Assembly: GCF_046097105.1 (NCBI RefSeq)
Contig: NZ_CP175562.1
Coordinates: 1,116,001 to 1,180,000, forward strand
Source of the DNA: Natroniella sp046097105
Lineage (GTDB): Bacteria > Bacillota > Halanaerobiia > Halobacteroidales > Halobacteroidaceae
DNA length: 64,000 nucleotides
Direction: 5' to 3'
A program made the position numbers and the translations under genes. The number at the start of each line of letters is the position of its first letter. Within the stretch, counting starts at the first letter, position 1. The notes beneath the pieces are model-generated. The model made no database searches. It was not told where the DNA came from and worked only from the letters and a program-made list of their open reading frames with translations. Positions 8,255 through 16,916 of this stretch are shown here, in pieces.

Positions 8255-9040
8255 TTATAAGGAAAATATTTCCTTTAATTTATTGACTTTAGAACGACTA
8301 ACTGGAATTCTCATTTCAGATTCATCATTCATTACTACTTTATACTGCCCTTTAAACCAAGGGATTACCTCTTTAACCTGATATAAATTAATTAAATAAC
8401 TACGATGAATTCGTAAAAAAAGATCATCTGCAAGTTTCTCTTCTGCTTTAGTCAGATTTAAGGTTACCCTATATTCATTTTGATAAGTCTTAGCATATAC
8501 TTTACCATCTTTAGTATATAAAGCTATAATATCATTATATTTAATCAATTTAATTCTACCACGTTTACCTTCAACTGGAAATTTATCTATTTTATTAGAA
8601 AGATTATTTCCCGCCAATTTGTTAAATACTACATCAAATTTACTTTTTATTACTTTATGATCAAGTTGAAAATAATCTTTTCTAATTCGTTCAATCGTCT
8701 TTTTCAAGCGTTCCTCTTCATAAGGCTTTAAAAGATAATCTATTGCATTTACTTCAAAAGCTTCAACTGCATATTTATCATACGCAGTACTGAAGATAAT
8801 CATCGGTGGTTCATTATCCATCTCTTGTATTTTTTTCCCTATTTGTAAACCACTAAGACCTGGTAGTTGAATATCTAAAAATACTATATCAGGATCTTCC
8901 TGTCTAATAAATTCCAATGCTTTAATACCATCACCTAATTGACCAATAATCTTTATTGATTCAACTTGATTTAATAAAAAAGCTAATTCATCCCTTGCTG
9001 GAGGTTCATCCTCAACTATCACAACCTTTAATTTCTGCAT
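8255..9040 (-). CDS. LytTR-family response regulator
   Basis: This 261-residue cytoplasmic transcription factor has two domains. Residues 1-125 form a receiver with the acidic pair EDEPP at the start, the phospho-acceptor Asp in DIVFLDIQLPGLSG near residue 56, and a conserved Lys in YLLKPYEEERL. Residues about 155-258 form a LytTR DNA-binding domain (IKLIKYNDIIALYTKDGKVYA, LFLRIHRSYLINL). It follows the sensor kinase gene by 5 bases and its ribosome site overlaps the end of that gene, so the two are translationally linked. LytTR regulators bind paired direct repeats. The closest candidate target in the window is the satP unit downstream, but that is inference. Confidence 0.93.
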   Translation of the reverse strand: MQKLKVVIVEDEPPARDELAFLLNQVESIKIIGQLGDGIKALEFIRQEDPDIVFLDIQLPGLSGLQIGKKIQEMDNEPPMIIFSTAYDKYAVEAFEVNAIDYLLKPYEEERLKKTIERIRKDYFQLDHKVIKSKFDVVFNKLAGNNLSNKIDKFPVEGKRGRIKLIKYNDIIALYTKDGKVYAKTYQNEYRVTLNLTKAEEKLADDLFLRIHRSYLINLYQVKEVIPWFKGQYKVVMNDESEMRIPVSRSKVNKLKEIFSL

Positions 9041-9045
9041 GACTT

Positions 9046-10749
9046 TTAATCCTCCCTTTCTTCAACAGGTAATTTAACTTCAACAGTTGTTCCCAAATTT
9101 ACTTCACTATTTATTTTTAAACCATAACTACTACCATAAATTTTTTTTATTCTTTGATCAACATTGTTTAAACCAATCCCACAACTTCTTCCAGAATCTA
9201 AATTTAAGAGATTAACTAGATTTTCTTCACTTATTCCTACACCATCATCAATTATTCTAATTATTATATCATCCTTCTTAAAAGCCTCTATTTTTACCGT
9301 TCCAGAACCAACTTTATGAGAAATTCCATGCTTAATGGCATTTTCCACCAAAGGTTGCAAGGTGAAAATTGGCAATTGATAATCCAATAACTCATCTTCA
9401 ACCTCAACCTCAAATTCAAATTTAGAACTAAATCTTGCTTTTTCAATAGCAATATAATCTAAAACTTTCTCTATTTCTTCCTTTAATGAAATAAACTTGC
9501 TCTCTTGATTTAAAGTTCTTCTAAAAAATTTAGATAATTTAATTAGTAAGTTTCGTGCTTTAGTAGGTTCAGTACGACAAAAGGATATAACTGTATTTAA
9601 AGCATTAAATAAAAAGTGAGGATGAATTTGAGCCTGTAATGCCTTAAGTTCAGCTTCAGTTGTTAACTTAGCCTCTTCTTCTAAACTTGATATATGAAGC
9701 TGAGTTGATAATAAGTTAGATATTCCTCTTGCTAACTCTATATCAAGGCTTGATATGTCATCATTATCAGTTTTATATAACTTTAAACTCCCAACCACCT
9801 TGTCTTTTTTCTTTAAAGGAGCTATTACAGCGGACATTAAATCACAATCTTCTACTGGACAGCCTAGTCGTTCTTTATGAGAAATTAAGCTTAAGCATCC
9901 TTTTTCTAGAACTTCCTCAGTTACTTCAGTTAAGAACTTGCTTCCTGCTTTATGATGATCTTCCCCTATTCCACAATGGGCCAACACTTTCTCATCATCT
10001 GTAATACAAACAGCCTTTACATCAGTAACATCGAGAATAATTTGAGCAACCGCCAACGCCGAGTCATAATTTAGTCCACTTTGCAGATAACTTAAGCTCT
10101 GATTAGCAATCTTTAATGACTTATGTGACTGTAAAGCCTTTAAATCTTCTTGTTTCTTTAAGCAATCCTTTAAAATACTAATAAAAATAACAATACCTAA
10201 CGCATTACTTAAAATCATGGGCAAAGAAGCAACTTTCACAAACTCAAGGGCCTGTTCATAAGGTGAGCTTAATAATAAAATCAATTTCATTTCTATCACC
10301 ATATGGACAACTCCAATTATAAATCCCTCTAACAAAGTAATCTTATTAAAAGGGCGAGAATAATAAATAACCCCACCTACCAAGCCTGCTAATACAACAG
10401 ATATCGCAGCAGCTAAAGCAGTATAGCCACCTAAAAAATAACGGTGTATCCCACCAAATAAACCTGCAATCCCTCCCACAAAAGGACCAGCTAAGAAACC
10501 GGCTACCACTGGCCCAATAATTCTAATATGAGTATAAGCATCAAAGGTTATGACACTGACATAAGTCCCTAAGATAGAAAAAAAACCAAAAAATACTCCC
10601 AAAAATAACTTTGTCTTTAATCTAGTCCTTCTATTTATTAATTGAATGAAAATATTGCCCCTAAACACCAATAAATAAGCAAACACTGCTATTACCGACA
10701 CACTTTTAATTAAAGCAAATAATAGTTGACCTATATGATCTAATTGCAT
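9046..10749 (-). CDS. LytS-type sensor histidine kinase (5TM-GAF-HisKA_7TM class)
   Basis: This 567-residue membrane kinase is the partner of the LytTR regulator. The N-terminal ~190 residues are hydrophobic, with the 5TM-5TMR_LYT pattern (RIIGPVVAGFLAGPFVGGIAGLFGG). Residues about 220-355 form a GAF domain with several Cys residues (KGCL, GCPVEDCDL) that could bind a metal or sense redox. The H-box is QAQIHPHFLFNALN near residue 377, the N-box PLVENAIKHGI, and the G-box region DDGVGIS and SCGIGLNNV. Relatives LytS, YpdA and BtsS respond to envelope state or to pyruvate. The signal here is unknown. A promoter lies at 10783-10810. Confidence 0.92.
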   Translation of the reverse strand: MQLDHIGQLLFALIKSVSVIAVFAYLLVFRGNIFIQLINRRTRLKTKLFLGVFFGFFSILGTYVSVITFDAYTHIRIIGPVVAGFLAGPFVGGIAGLFGGIHRYFLGGYTALAAAISVVLAGLVGGVIYYSRPFNKITLLEGFIIGVVHMVIEMKLILLLSSPYEQALEFVKVASLPMILSNALGIVIFISILKDCLKKQEDLKALQSHKSLKIANQSLSYLQSGLNYDSALAVAQIILDVTDVKAVCITDDEKVLAHCGIGEDHHKAGSKFLTEVTEEVLEKGCLSLISHKERLGCPVEDCDLMSAVIAPLKKKDKVVGSLKLYKTDNDDISSLDIELARGISNLLSTQLHISSLEEEAKLTTEAELKALQAQIHPHFLFNALNTVISFCRTEPTKARNLLIKLSKFFRRTLNQESKFISLKEEIEKVLDYIAIEKARFSSKFEFEVEVEDELLDYQLPIFTLQPLVENAIKHGISHKVGSGTVKIEAFKKDDIIIRIIDDGVGISEENLVNLLNLDSGRSCGIGLNNVDQRIKKIYGSSYGLKINSEVNLGTTVEVKLPVEERED

Positions 10750-10782
10750 CTTTATTACCCTCTTTATCTTAAAATTATCTTA

Positions 10783-10810
10783 TATATATAAATTTAGTGT
10801 TTTTTGTCAA
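10783..10810 (-). promoter_or_regulatory. likely promoter of the lytS/lytR-type operon
   Basis: On the minus strand TTGACA (10805-10810) and TATATA (10783-10788) are separated by 16 bases, and the ATG follows 33 bases later. The -35 box is a perfect match to the sigma-A consensus. Confidence 0.6.
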
Positions 10811-10896
10811 TATACTTAATCTAAACCGCCAAAGAATTAAGTAAAAAATTTAAATTAAACTTATATAGACCACTTTATATCTTGCTAATAAATTAC

Positions 10897-11727
10897 TTAC
10901 AGATAATCCCTCAACTTTTTACTACGATTGGGATGTCTTAACCTTTGTAAAGCCTTTTTTTCAATCTGTCTAATTCTTTCTCGTGATAGGTCATACTCTT
11001 GCCCAATCTCATTTAATGTCCGTGACCTTCCATCTAATAGTCCAAATCTCAACTGCAAGATTCTCTTTTCTCTATTTGATAATGTATCTAAAATATTGTC
11101 TAACTCCTCTTGTAAGAGTGTATTATAAGTCGCTTTATCTGGGGTTAATGCTGTCGAATCTTCAATCATATCTCCTAAATAAAAATCATCCTCTTCACCA
11201 ATAGGACTATCTAATGAAGCAGGCTCTTGAATAAGTTCCATAACCCTTTTAACCTTTTCTTCAGAAGTATTCATTTCTTCTGCCATCTCTTCTATTTTAG
11301 GTTCTCTACCTAACTTACTTGACAATCTATTCGAAATTTTAATATACTTATTCATCATTTCCCATATATGAGCTGGTATTCTAATTGTACGTGATTTATC
11401 AGCTAAAGCTCGATTGATCCGTTGTTTAATCCACCAAGTTGCATAAGTACTAAAACGATATCCTTTCGTATAATCAAACTTCTTAATCGCCTGCATCAAA
11501 CCTAAGTTTCCTTCTTGAATTAAATCTAAAAAATCAAGACCTTGACCTATATACTTCTTAGCAACACTGATAACTAAACGTAAATTAGACTCAATCAAAG
11601 CCTGTTTTGCTTGCTCATCTCCTTCTTGCACCCTTTTAGCCAGTTCTTTTTCTTCTTTAGCTGATAATAGAGCATGAGCTGATTGGTTTAAATAGACCTT
11701 GATTCCATCATTTTGCCTACTTCCCAT
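10897..11727 (-). CDS. RNA polymerase sigma factor, SigA/RpoD-like, lacking region 1.1
   Basis: This 276-residue protein carries all core sigma-70 regions: region 1.2 (VYLNQSAHALLSAKEEKELA), regions 2.1-2.4 (NLRLVISVAKKYIGQGLDFLDLIQ through FSTYATWWIKQRINRAL), region 3 (RIPAHIWEMMNKY), and region 4.2 (LNEIGQEYDLSRERIRQIE with the ending RLRHPNRSKKLRDYL). It is about 100 residues shorter than Bacillus SigA because region 1.1 is missing, and it stands apart from dnaG, the usual neighbour of the primary sigma gene. I read it as an alternative (group 2) sigma factor, perhaps for stress or stationary phase. AAAGGGAGGGC precedes the ATG. Confidence 0.88.
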   Translation of the reverse strand: MGSRQNDGIKVYLNQSAHALLSAKEEKELAKRVQEGDEQAKQALIESNLRLVISVAKKYIGQGLDFLDLIQEGNLGLMQAIKKFDYTKGYRFSTYATWWIKQRINRALADKSRTIRIPAHIWEMMNKYIKISNRLSSKLGREPKIEEMAEEMNTSEEKVKRVMELIQEPASLDSPIGEEDDFYLGDMIEDSTALTPDKATYNTLLQEELDNILDTLSNREKRILQLRFGLLDGRSRTLNEIGQEYDLSRERIRQIEKKALQRLRHPNRSKKLRDYL

Positions 11728-11907
11728 ATTCTGCCCTCCCTTTTAAAGAGCTTTCTCAATTCTTTACAATGAAATACACCCTTTCTAATTAACTTCTAAT
11801 AAAAAAATTATTTTCCTGCATATATCAAATGATTACTTGATTTAGCTTCTATATTTATATTTACTAGAATCAACTATGTGAATATTACAAAACATTAATA
11901 TAAAACT

Positions 11908-11948
11908 AAAAAACCACTTAACTCTATATAGAGTTAAGTGGTTTTTTT
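11908..11948. terminator. strong bidirectional terminator after the aromatic amino-acid operon
   Basis: A near-perfect 28-base palindrome (CCACTTAACTC... GAGTTAAGTGG) is flanked by six A residues on the left and seven T residues on the right. On the minus strand it starts 2 bases after the aroA stop codon and so ends the hutP-aroH-hisC-aroF-tyrA-aroA transcript. Confidence 0.92.
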
Positions 11949-11949
11949 A

Positions 11950-13236
11950 TTATAACTCAGTTAATAATTCTTCAAAGTTAGGGAAGGAAATATTGATACA
12001 TTCAGCATTTTCAATAATAACAGGTTCCTCTGCTATCAATCCAGCTATTGCTAAGGACATAGCAACTCGGTGATCATCATAACTACGACACTTAGCTCCT
12101 CCCTGAATAGTCTGCTTCCCTACTATTTCCATTCCATCTTCTCGCTCAATTACTTCAACCCCTAATTTTGTTAACTCTTTTACCATCGCATCAATTCGAT
12201 CAGTCTCTTTAACCCGTAACTCTTCAGCATCCTTGATTACTGTCTTCCCCTCTGCTTGGCTGGCAGCTATCGCCAAAATTGGAATCTCATCTATCAATAG
12301 CGGGATCAACTCACCATCGATCACAATTCCTTGCAACTGACTACTTTTTACTATAATATCAGCAATCGGCTCTCCATTGACTTCCCGCTGGTTGAGTAAT
12401 TCTAAATTAGCATTCATCTGCTCCAAAGCATCAATTACTCCTGAGCGAGTTGGATTTAATCCTACATTCTTAATTAAGATTTCTGAACCAGAAGTAATTA
12501 ATCCAGCTACCATTAAAAAAGCAGCTGAGGAGATATCTCCTGGCACTATTACTTTCTGCCCTTTTAATTCCGGTTTACCTTCCACCTTTACAGCCAAACC
12601 ATCAACTTCAACATTGGCCCCAAAATACTCAAGCATCCGCTCAGTATGATCTCGAGATTTAGCAGGTTCTATTACTTCAGTAACTCCATCAGCATATAAA
12701 CCAGCTAGCAAAATTGATGATTTCACCTGAGCACTAGCTACTGGTGAACGATATTGCATTACCTTCAGCTGTTGTCCACCAAGTACAGTTATCGGAGCTA
12801 AGTTGGCATTATCTCTTCCATAAAATTGCCCATTCATTTCAGCTAATGGTTCAGTAACTCGAGCCATTGGTCGACTCCGCAAAGAATCATCACCTGTTAC
12901 TACTGAATAAAAATCCTGTCCAGCCAAAATCCCTAGCATCAACCGCATTGTTGTTCCTGAATTACCTAAATCTAATACATCATCAGCTTCTTCTAGCCCT
13001 GCCAAACCCTTACCATGAATGGTCATCGCTTCTGTTCCTACACCATCAACCTCAACCCCTAGAGCTTGAAAAGCTTTCACTGTACTTAAGCAATCTTCGC
13101 CAGTTAAAAAACCTTCTATCTCCGTCTTACCCTGGGCCAACGCTCCCAACATCACAGCTCGATGAGAAATTGATTTATCTCCAGGTACATTTACTTCACC
13201 GGTTAAGTTGGACTTAGATTCTATTTTAAGCTGCAT
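11950..13236 (-). CDS. aroA: 5-enolpyruvylshikimate-3-phosphate synthase
   Basis: This enzyme condenses shikimate-3-phosphate with PEP in the sixth shikimate-pathway step. About 428 residues are expected. Visible motifs are VPGDKSISHRAVMLGALA near the N-terminus, LDLGNSGTTMRLMLGILAG near residue 90, GDISSAAFLMVAG, and ELRVKETDRIDAM near 340, all characteristic of AroA. I placed the start at the ATG at 13236 because AAGGAG lies 7 bases before it; an in-frame GTG at 13254 lies ahead of that ribosome site. It is the last gene of the aromatic operon and is followed immediately by a terminator. Confidence 0.95.
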   Translation of the reverse strand: MQLKIESKSNLTGEVNVPGDKSISHRAVMLGALAQGKTEIEGFLTGEDCLSTVKAFQALGVEVDGVGTEAMTIHGKGLAGLEEADDVLDLGNSGTTMRLMLGILAGQDFYSVVTGDDSLRSRPMARVTEPLAEMNGQFYGRDNANLAPITVLGGQQLKVMQYRSPVASAQVKSSILLAGLYADGVTEVIEPAKSRDHTERMLEYFGANVEVDGLAVKVEGKPELKGQKVIVPGDISSAAFLMVAGLITSGSEILIKNVGLNPTRSGVIDALEQMNANLELLNQREVNGEPIADIIVKSSQLQGIVIDGELIPLLIDEIPILAIAASQAEGKTVIKDAEELRVKETDRIDAMVKELTKLGVEVIEREDGMEIVGKQTIQGGAKCRSYDDHRVAMSLAIAGLIAEEPVIIENAECINISFPNFEELLTEL

Positions 13237-13254
13237 TTCATCACTCCTTATCAC

Positions 13255-14349
13255 TTACTTTTTAAAGACTTTATATCCTGCTTCTTGTAAGAGAGTACAA
13301 GCTTTTATCTGTTCTTCTTCTTGGCTAAGACTGAGACGTAATGTCCCCCCATCTTCTCTTACCTTAAGTACCTCTATATCTTGGATATTAATTCCTTCTT
13401 TTCCTAATAAAGAAGCTACCTGACCGATAGCATTCGGTTCATCCTTTAAGGTAATGATCAACTCATAATTGGTCGGTAATAAGCCTTTCTTCTTCATCGG
13501 AAGTTGAAGTCTAGATTCTCGTGCTTGAGTTAGTTGCTCTAATAACTCTTCTTCTGCTTGCTTAATAATTAATTCTTTAAGTTGAGCTAATTTATCTTCA
13601 AAAGCCTCAACCACTTTCAAAACTTCTACTTGATTATAAAGAAAAATATCTTTCCACATTGTAGGATCTCCAGCAGCTATCCTAGTAGTATCCCTAAAAC
13701 CTCCTGCTGTTAAAGAGGTAATCAACCCATCACTTTGAGCAAACTGATCAATCACCTGCATTAAATTAACTGCTACTATATGAGGCAAATGACTTGTTAA
13801 AGCTACTATCTGATCATGGCGTTTAGGATCTAACACCAAAACTTGAGCACCTAACTTTTCAAGTAAAGCTTTAAGAGCAGTTAAAGCTGTCTGGTCTGTC
13901 TGCTCAGTCTCTGTTAAAACATAAATAGCATTCTCAAACAAGTACTTATCTGCTCCACTTGGCCCTACAACTTCAGAACCGGTCATTGGATGACCAGCAA
14001 TATAAATTTGCTCTTTTGCCGCCACTGTTACTTCTAATTGTTCAACCAAACTTGATTTAGTACTTCCTACATCAGTAATGAGCGTTTCTTGATCAACATG
14101 TAAAGTTATCTCTTCAATCAAGTCAACAATAGTTCCTACAGGAGTTGCCACTATAACCAAATCAACACCCTGCACCCCTTCTTTTAAGCTAGCTGTACTA
14201 TTAATTACTCCCATTTCTAAGGCTTGTTGTAGATGAGAGGAATTTTGATCAATCCCCACCACCTCTTCAACCTGTTCTAAATCCTGAAAGGCTAACCCTA
14301 AAGATGAACCAATCAATCCGACACCAACCACTGCTATCTTACTGATCAT
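13255..14349 (-). CDS. tyrA: prephenate dehydrogenase with C-terminal ACT domain
   Basis: This 364-residue NAD-dependent enzyme makes 4-hydroxyphenylpyruvate, the tyrosine precursor. The Rossmann motif GVGLIGSSLGLA is at residues 9-20. TDVGSTKSSLVEQL and YIAGHPMTGSEVVG near residues 108-127 are the catalytic region, with the conserved His in GHP. The C-terminal 75 residues (ELIITLKDEPNAIGQVASLL) form an ACT domain, as in tyrosine-inhibited TyrA of Firmicutes, so product feedback is likely. GAGGTGAG precedes the ATG. It lies 12 bases after aroF and 18 bases before the aroA start. Confidence 0.95.
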   Translation of the reverse strand: MISKIAVVGVGLIGSSLGLAFQDLEQVEEVVGIDQNSSHLQQALEMGVINSTASLKEGVQGVDLVIVATPVGTIVDLIEEITLHVDQETLITDVGSTKSSLVEQLEVTVAAKEQIYIAGHPMTGSEVVGPSGADKYLFENAIYVLTETEQTDQTALTALKALLEKLGAQVLVLDPKRHDQIVALTSHLPHIVAVNLMQVIDQFAQSDGLITSLTAGGFRDTTRIAAGDPTMWKDIFLYNQVEVLKVVEAFEDKLAQLKELIIKQAEEELLEQLTQARESRLQLPMKKKGLLPTNYELIITLKDEPNAIGQVASLLGKEGINIQDIEVLKVREDGGTLRLSLSQEEEQIKACTLLQEAGYKVFKK

Positions 14350-14361
14350 ATTCTCACCTCA

Positions 14362-15375
14362 TTATAAACTACGATTAACTGCTTCAGCTATTGGTTTCAT
14401 CTGCTCTACTAAGGATTTGAACTTATCAGGACGTAGTGATTGTGGCCCATCACACAACGCATTAGTCGGATCAGGATGAACCTCAATCATCAGTCCATCT
14501 GCTCCAACTGCTAGCGCAGCCTTAGCTAACGGAGTAACATACTTCCATTTTCCTGTACCATGGCTAGGATCAATAATAATCGGTAGATGGCTCAATTCCC
14601 TAATTACAGGAACTACTGTTAAATCAACCGTATTTCTAGTCTGATCTACAAAGGTTCTAATTCCTCTTTCACATAAAATGACATCATGATTACCGCCAGC
14701 CATAATATATTCAGCTGCCATCAAAAACTCCTTATAAGTAGCAGTCATAGCTCGTTTTAACAATACAGGTCGATTAGTTTGTCCTACCTCCCTTAACAAT
14801 GGATAATTTTGCATGTTCCGTGCACCAACCTGTAAAATATCCGCATACTCTGCTACCAATCCTACATCTCGTGTGTCCATTACCTCTGTTACTACCTTCA
14901 ACCCAGTTTCTTCTCTAGCTTCAGCTAACATTTTCAAACCATTTTTCTCTAACCCTTGAAAACTATAAGGGGAAGTCCTTGGTTTAAAGGCACCACCACG
15001 TAAAATCTGAGCACCGCCATCTTTTACTTGTTGAGCTGCTTGTAATAACTGTTCTTTACTTTCAATTGCACAAGGCCCAGCCATAATCGTAAAATTATCT
15101 CCACCTACTTTAACATCATCAATCTCAATTACTGACCTACCAGATTTAAACTGTTTCCCAGACAACTTATATGGTTTTGTTATCTCTACCACATCTTCTA
15201 CTCCAGGTAATATAGCAAAGCTATCCTTTAATTCCATCTTTCCTTCTCCAATTACTCCAATAATAGTCTTGACTTCTCCTTCAGATAAATGAGCTTCAAA
15301 TCCTAATTCTTCAATCCGACCTAATACCCGTTTCACCATATCTTTACTTGCACCATTTTCCATTACTACAATCAT
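14362..15375 (-). CDS. aroF: DAHP synthase, type I-beta with N-terminal ferredoxin-like regulatory domain
   Basis: This 337-residue enzyme condenses erythrose-4-phosphate and PEP, the first committed step to chorismate. Residues 1-70 form a ferredoxin-like domain (MIVVMENGASKDMVKRVL, KTIIGVIGE) like that of Thermotoga DAHP synthase, where it mediates inhibition by tyrosine and phenylalanine. The catalytic barrel follows: FTIMAGPCAIES, LRGGAFKPRTSPYSFQGL, ILQVGARNMQNY, VLLKRAMTATYKEFL, PIIIDPSHGTG and MIEVHPDP. The Cys, His, Glu and Asp metal ligands are in these motifs. AAAAGGAGGAG precedes the ATG. Confidence 0.95.
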   Translation of the reverse strand: MIVVMENGASKDMVKRVLGRIEELGFEAHLSEGEVKTIIGVIGEGKMELKDSFAILPGVEDVVEITKPYKLSGKQFKSGRSVIEIDDVKVGGDNFTIMAGPCAIESKEQLLQAAQQVKDGGAQILRGGAFKPRTSPYSFQGLEKNGLKMLAEAREETGLKVVTEVMDTRDVGLVAEYADILQVGARNMQNYPLLREVGQTNRPVLLKRAMTATYKEFLMAAEYIMAGGNHDVILCERGIRTFVDQTRNTVDLTVVPVIRELSHLPIIIDPSHGTGKWKYVTPLAKAALAVGADGLMIEVHPDPTNALCDGPQSLRPDKFKSLVEQMKPIAEAVNRSL

Positions 15376-15410
15376 TATTATCTCCTCCTTTTATACTAAC
15401 TACTCCTAAG

Positions 15411-16508
15411 CTAATTATTTAAAACCTCTTTTAATTGAGTTATAAAAACTTGATTCTCCTCAGGCAGACCAACTGTAACTCTAATCTTGTCTTGGTAGCC
15501 AAAAGACTCCATATTGCGTATAATAATTCCGCGTTCCATCAATTCCTGAAAAACCCATGCTGAATCTTGTGCTAAATCAACTAAAATAAAATTGGAACTA
15601 GTAGGTAGATATTCTAATCCTAATTTATCAAATTCTTGGTATAAATATTCTTTTCCGGATTGGTTGAGCTCCACAGATTTAGCTAGGTGCTCCTCAGCCT
15701 CCAAACTAGCTATTGCTGCTTTTTGAGCCATCAGATTAACATTAAAAGGTTGCCTTACCCTATCTATGTAATCTATCAACTTTTGATTGGCAATCCCATA
15801 ACCAATCCTTAATCCTGCTAAAGCATAAGCTTTAGAAAAAGTTCTTAAAATAATTATATTCTCGTGATTGGCTAAATAATTTACCGTTTCAGGATAAGCT
15901 GGATTATCAACATATTCATAATATGCCTCATCAAAGATAACTAATACATCATCAGGAACCTGCTTTAAAAAGTTGTCTACTTCCTCTTTAGTCACAATTG
16001 TTCCTGTTGGATTATTAGGATTACAGATAAAGATCAACTTAGTATTAGGTGTTATGGCTGCAGCCATCGCTTCTAAATCATGAGCATAGTCCTTTAGTGG
16101 TACACTAACTATCTTTCCACCCATAATATTAGTAGCAAATCTATACTCACTAAATGTAGTTCCTGCTATAATCACTTCTGCCTGCTCAGTAATGAATGTC
16201 TGAGCTAACAAAGCTAACAGTTCATCAGAACCATTGCCAAAAATCAACTCTTCTTCTCTTACTCCTACTTTAGCAGCTAATTTCTGTCGTAAATAATGAA
16301 CATTCCCATCAGGATAAATATTAACCTGCTTCGCTGCCTCTTTCATCTTCTTAATTGCTTGGGGAGCTGGCCCTAATGGGTTTTCATTAGAAGCTAGTTT
16401 AATTACTTCTTCTAATCCTAACTCCCTTTTAACCTCTTCAATTGGCTTTCCTGGCACATAAGGCTCAATCTTCAAAATTTCTTGACGAACTATACTTTCA
16501 TCAATCAT
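15411..16508 (-). CDS. hisC: HisC-family aminotransferase (histidinol-phosphate / aromatic)
   Basis: This 365-residue PLP enzyme belongs to class I/II aminotransferases of the HisC type. It shows KLASNENPLGPAP near residue 37, the FGNGSDELLALLAQTF cofactor region, CNPNNPTGTIV near 161, the Asp-Tyr pair in VIFDEAYYEYV, and the PLP-binding Lys in RTFSKAYALAGLRIGYG near 223. HisC family enzymes act on histidinol phosphate and often also on phenylpyruvate and 4-hydroxyphenylpyruvate. Its place between aroH and aroF suggests that transamination to tyrosine and phenylalanine is at least one of its roles. TAGGAGG precedes the ATG, and the gene ends 36 bases before aroF. Confidence 0.92.
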   Translation of the reverse strand: MIDESIVRQEILKIEPYVPGKPIEEVKRELGLEEVIKLASNENPLGPAPQAIKKMKEAAKQVNIYPDGNVHYLRQKLAAKVGVREEELIFGNGSDELLALLAQTFITEQAEVIIAGTTFSEYRFATNIMGGKIVSVPLKDYAHDLEAMAAAITPNTKLIFICNPNNPTGTIVTKEEVDNFLKQVPDDVLVIFDEAYYEYVDNPAYPETVNYLANHENIIILRTFSKAYALAGLRIGYGIANQKLIDYIDRVRQPFNVNLMAQKAAIASLEAEEHLAKSVELNQSGKEYLYQEFDKLGLEYLPTSSNFILVDLAQDSAWVFQELMERGIIIRNMESFGYQDKIRVTVGLPEENQVFITQLKEVLNN

Positions 16509-16509
16509 A

Positions 16510-16881
16510 TTATTTCCTCCTATCTACTATATCTGGCCTTAAATTCTCTGCTTCTCTTAAATAAATATGGTTAATTTCAGTTAATGTTTTTGTAGTATTA
16601 TAATGGATTAAAACCCTAATACACCTTTCTAAAGCTCCCTCAATCTCCAACTCCTGAGTACATAATAATGGAGTATCTGTTAAGCCAATTCTTCTAGCAG
16701 CAACCGCTGGAAAAACCTGATCAAGATCTGAGGTCATTGATAAGAAAATCGATGTAATATTATCTTCTTTAATTTCATTCAACTTGAGCATTTCTTCTAA
16801 TAACTCTCTAGTTGCCTTTAAAATCTCTTGTTCAGTATTCTCTTGTACTGTAGTTGCCCCTCTAACTCCTCTAACTTTCAT
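16510..16881 (-). CDS. aroH: chorismate mutase, AroH type
   Basis: This 123-residue protein matches the small trimeric AroH class. It has the N-terminal KVRGVRGATTVQENTEQEI with the catalytic Arg, FLSMTSDLDQVFPAVAARRIG around residues 46-66, LLCTQELEIEGALERCIRVLIHY near 72-94 and the C-terminal YLREAENLRPD. It converts chorismate to prephenate for TyrA. It is separated from hisC by a single base, which indicates tight co-translation. AAAAGGAGGGAG lies before the ATG. No ACT or regulatory domain is present, so control of this branch probably lies in AroF, TyrA and the operon leader. Confidence 0.94.
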   Translation of the reverse strand: MKVRGVRGATTVQENTEQEILKATRELLEEMLKLNEIKEDNITSIFLSMTSDLDQVFPAVAARRIGLTDTPLLCTQELEIEGALERCIRVLIHYNTTKTLTEINHIYLREAENLRPDIVDRRK

Positions 16882-16916
16882 CTTCTCCCTCCTTTTAGAG
16901 AAACATTATATTCATA

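Noticed and set aside
10928..11204. Open frames on the + strand opposite the sigma-factor and other genes
   Set aside because: They lack ribosome sites, overlap well-supported genes antisense and have composition expected of reverse reading; treated as shadows.
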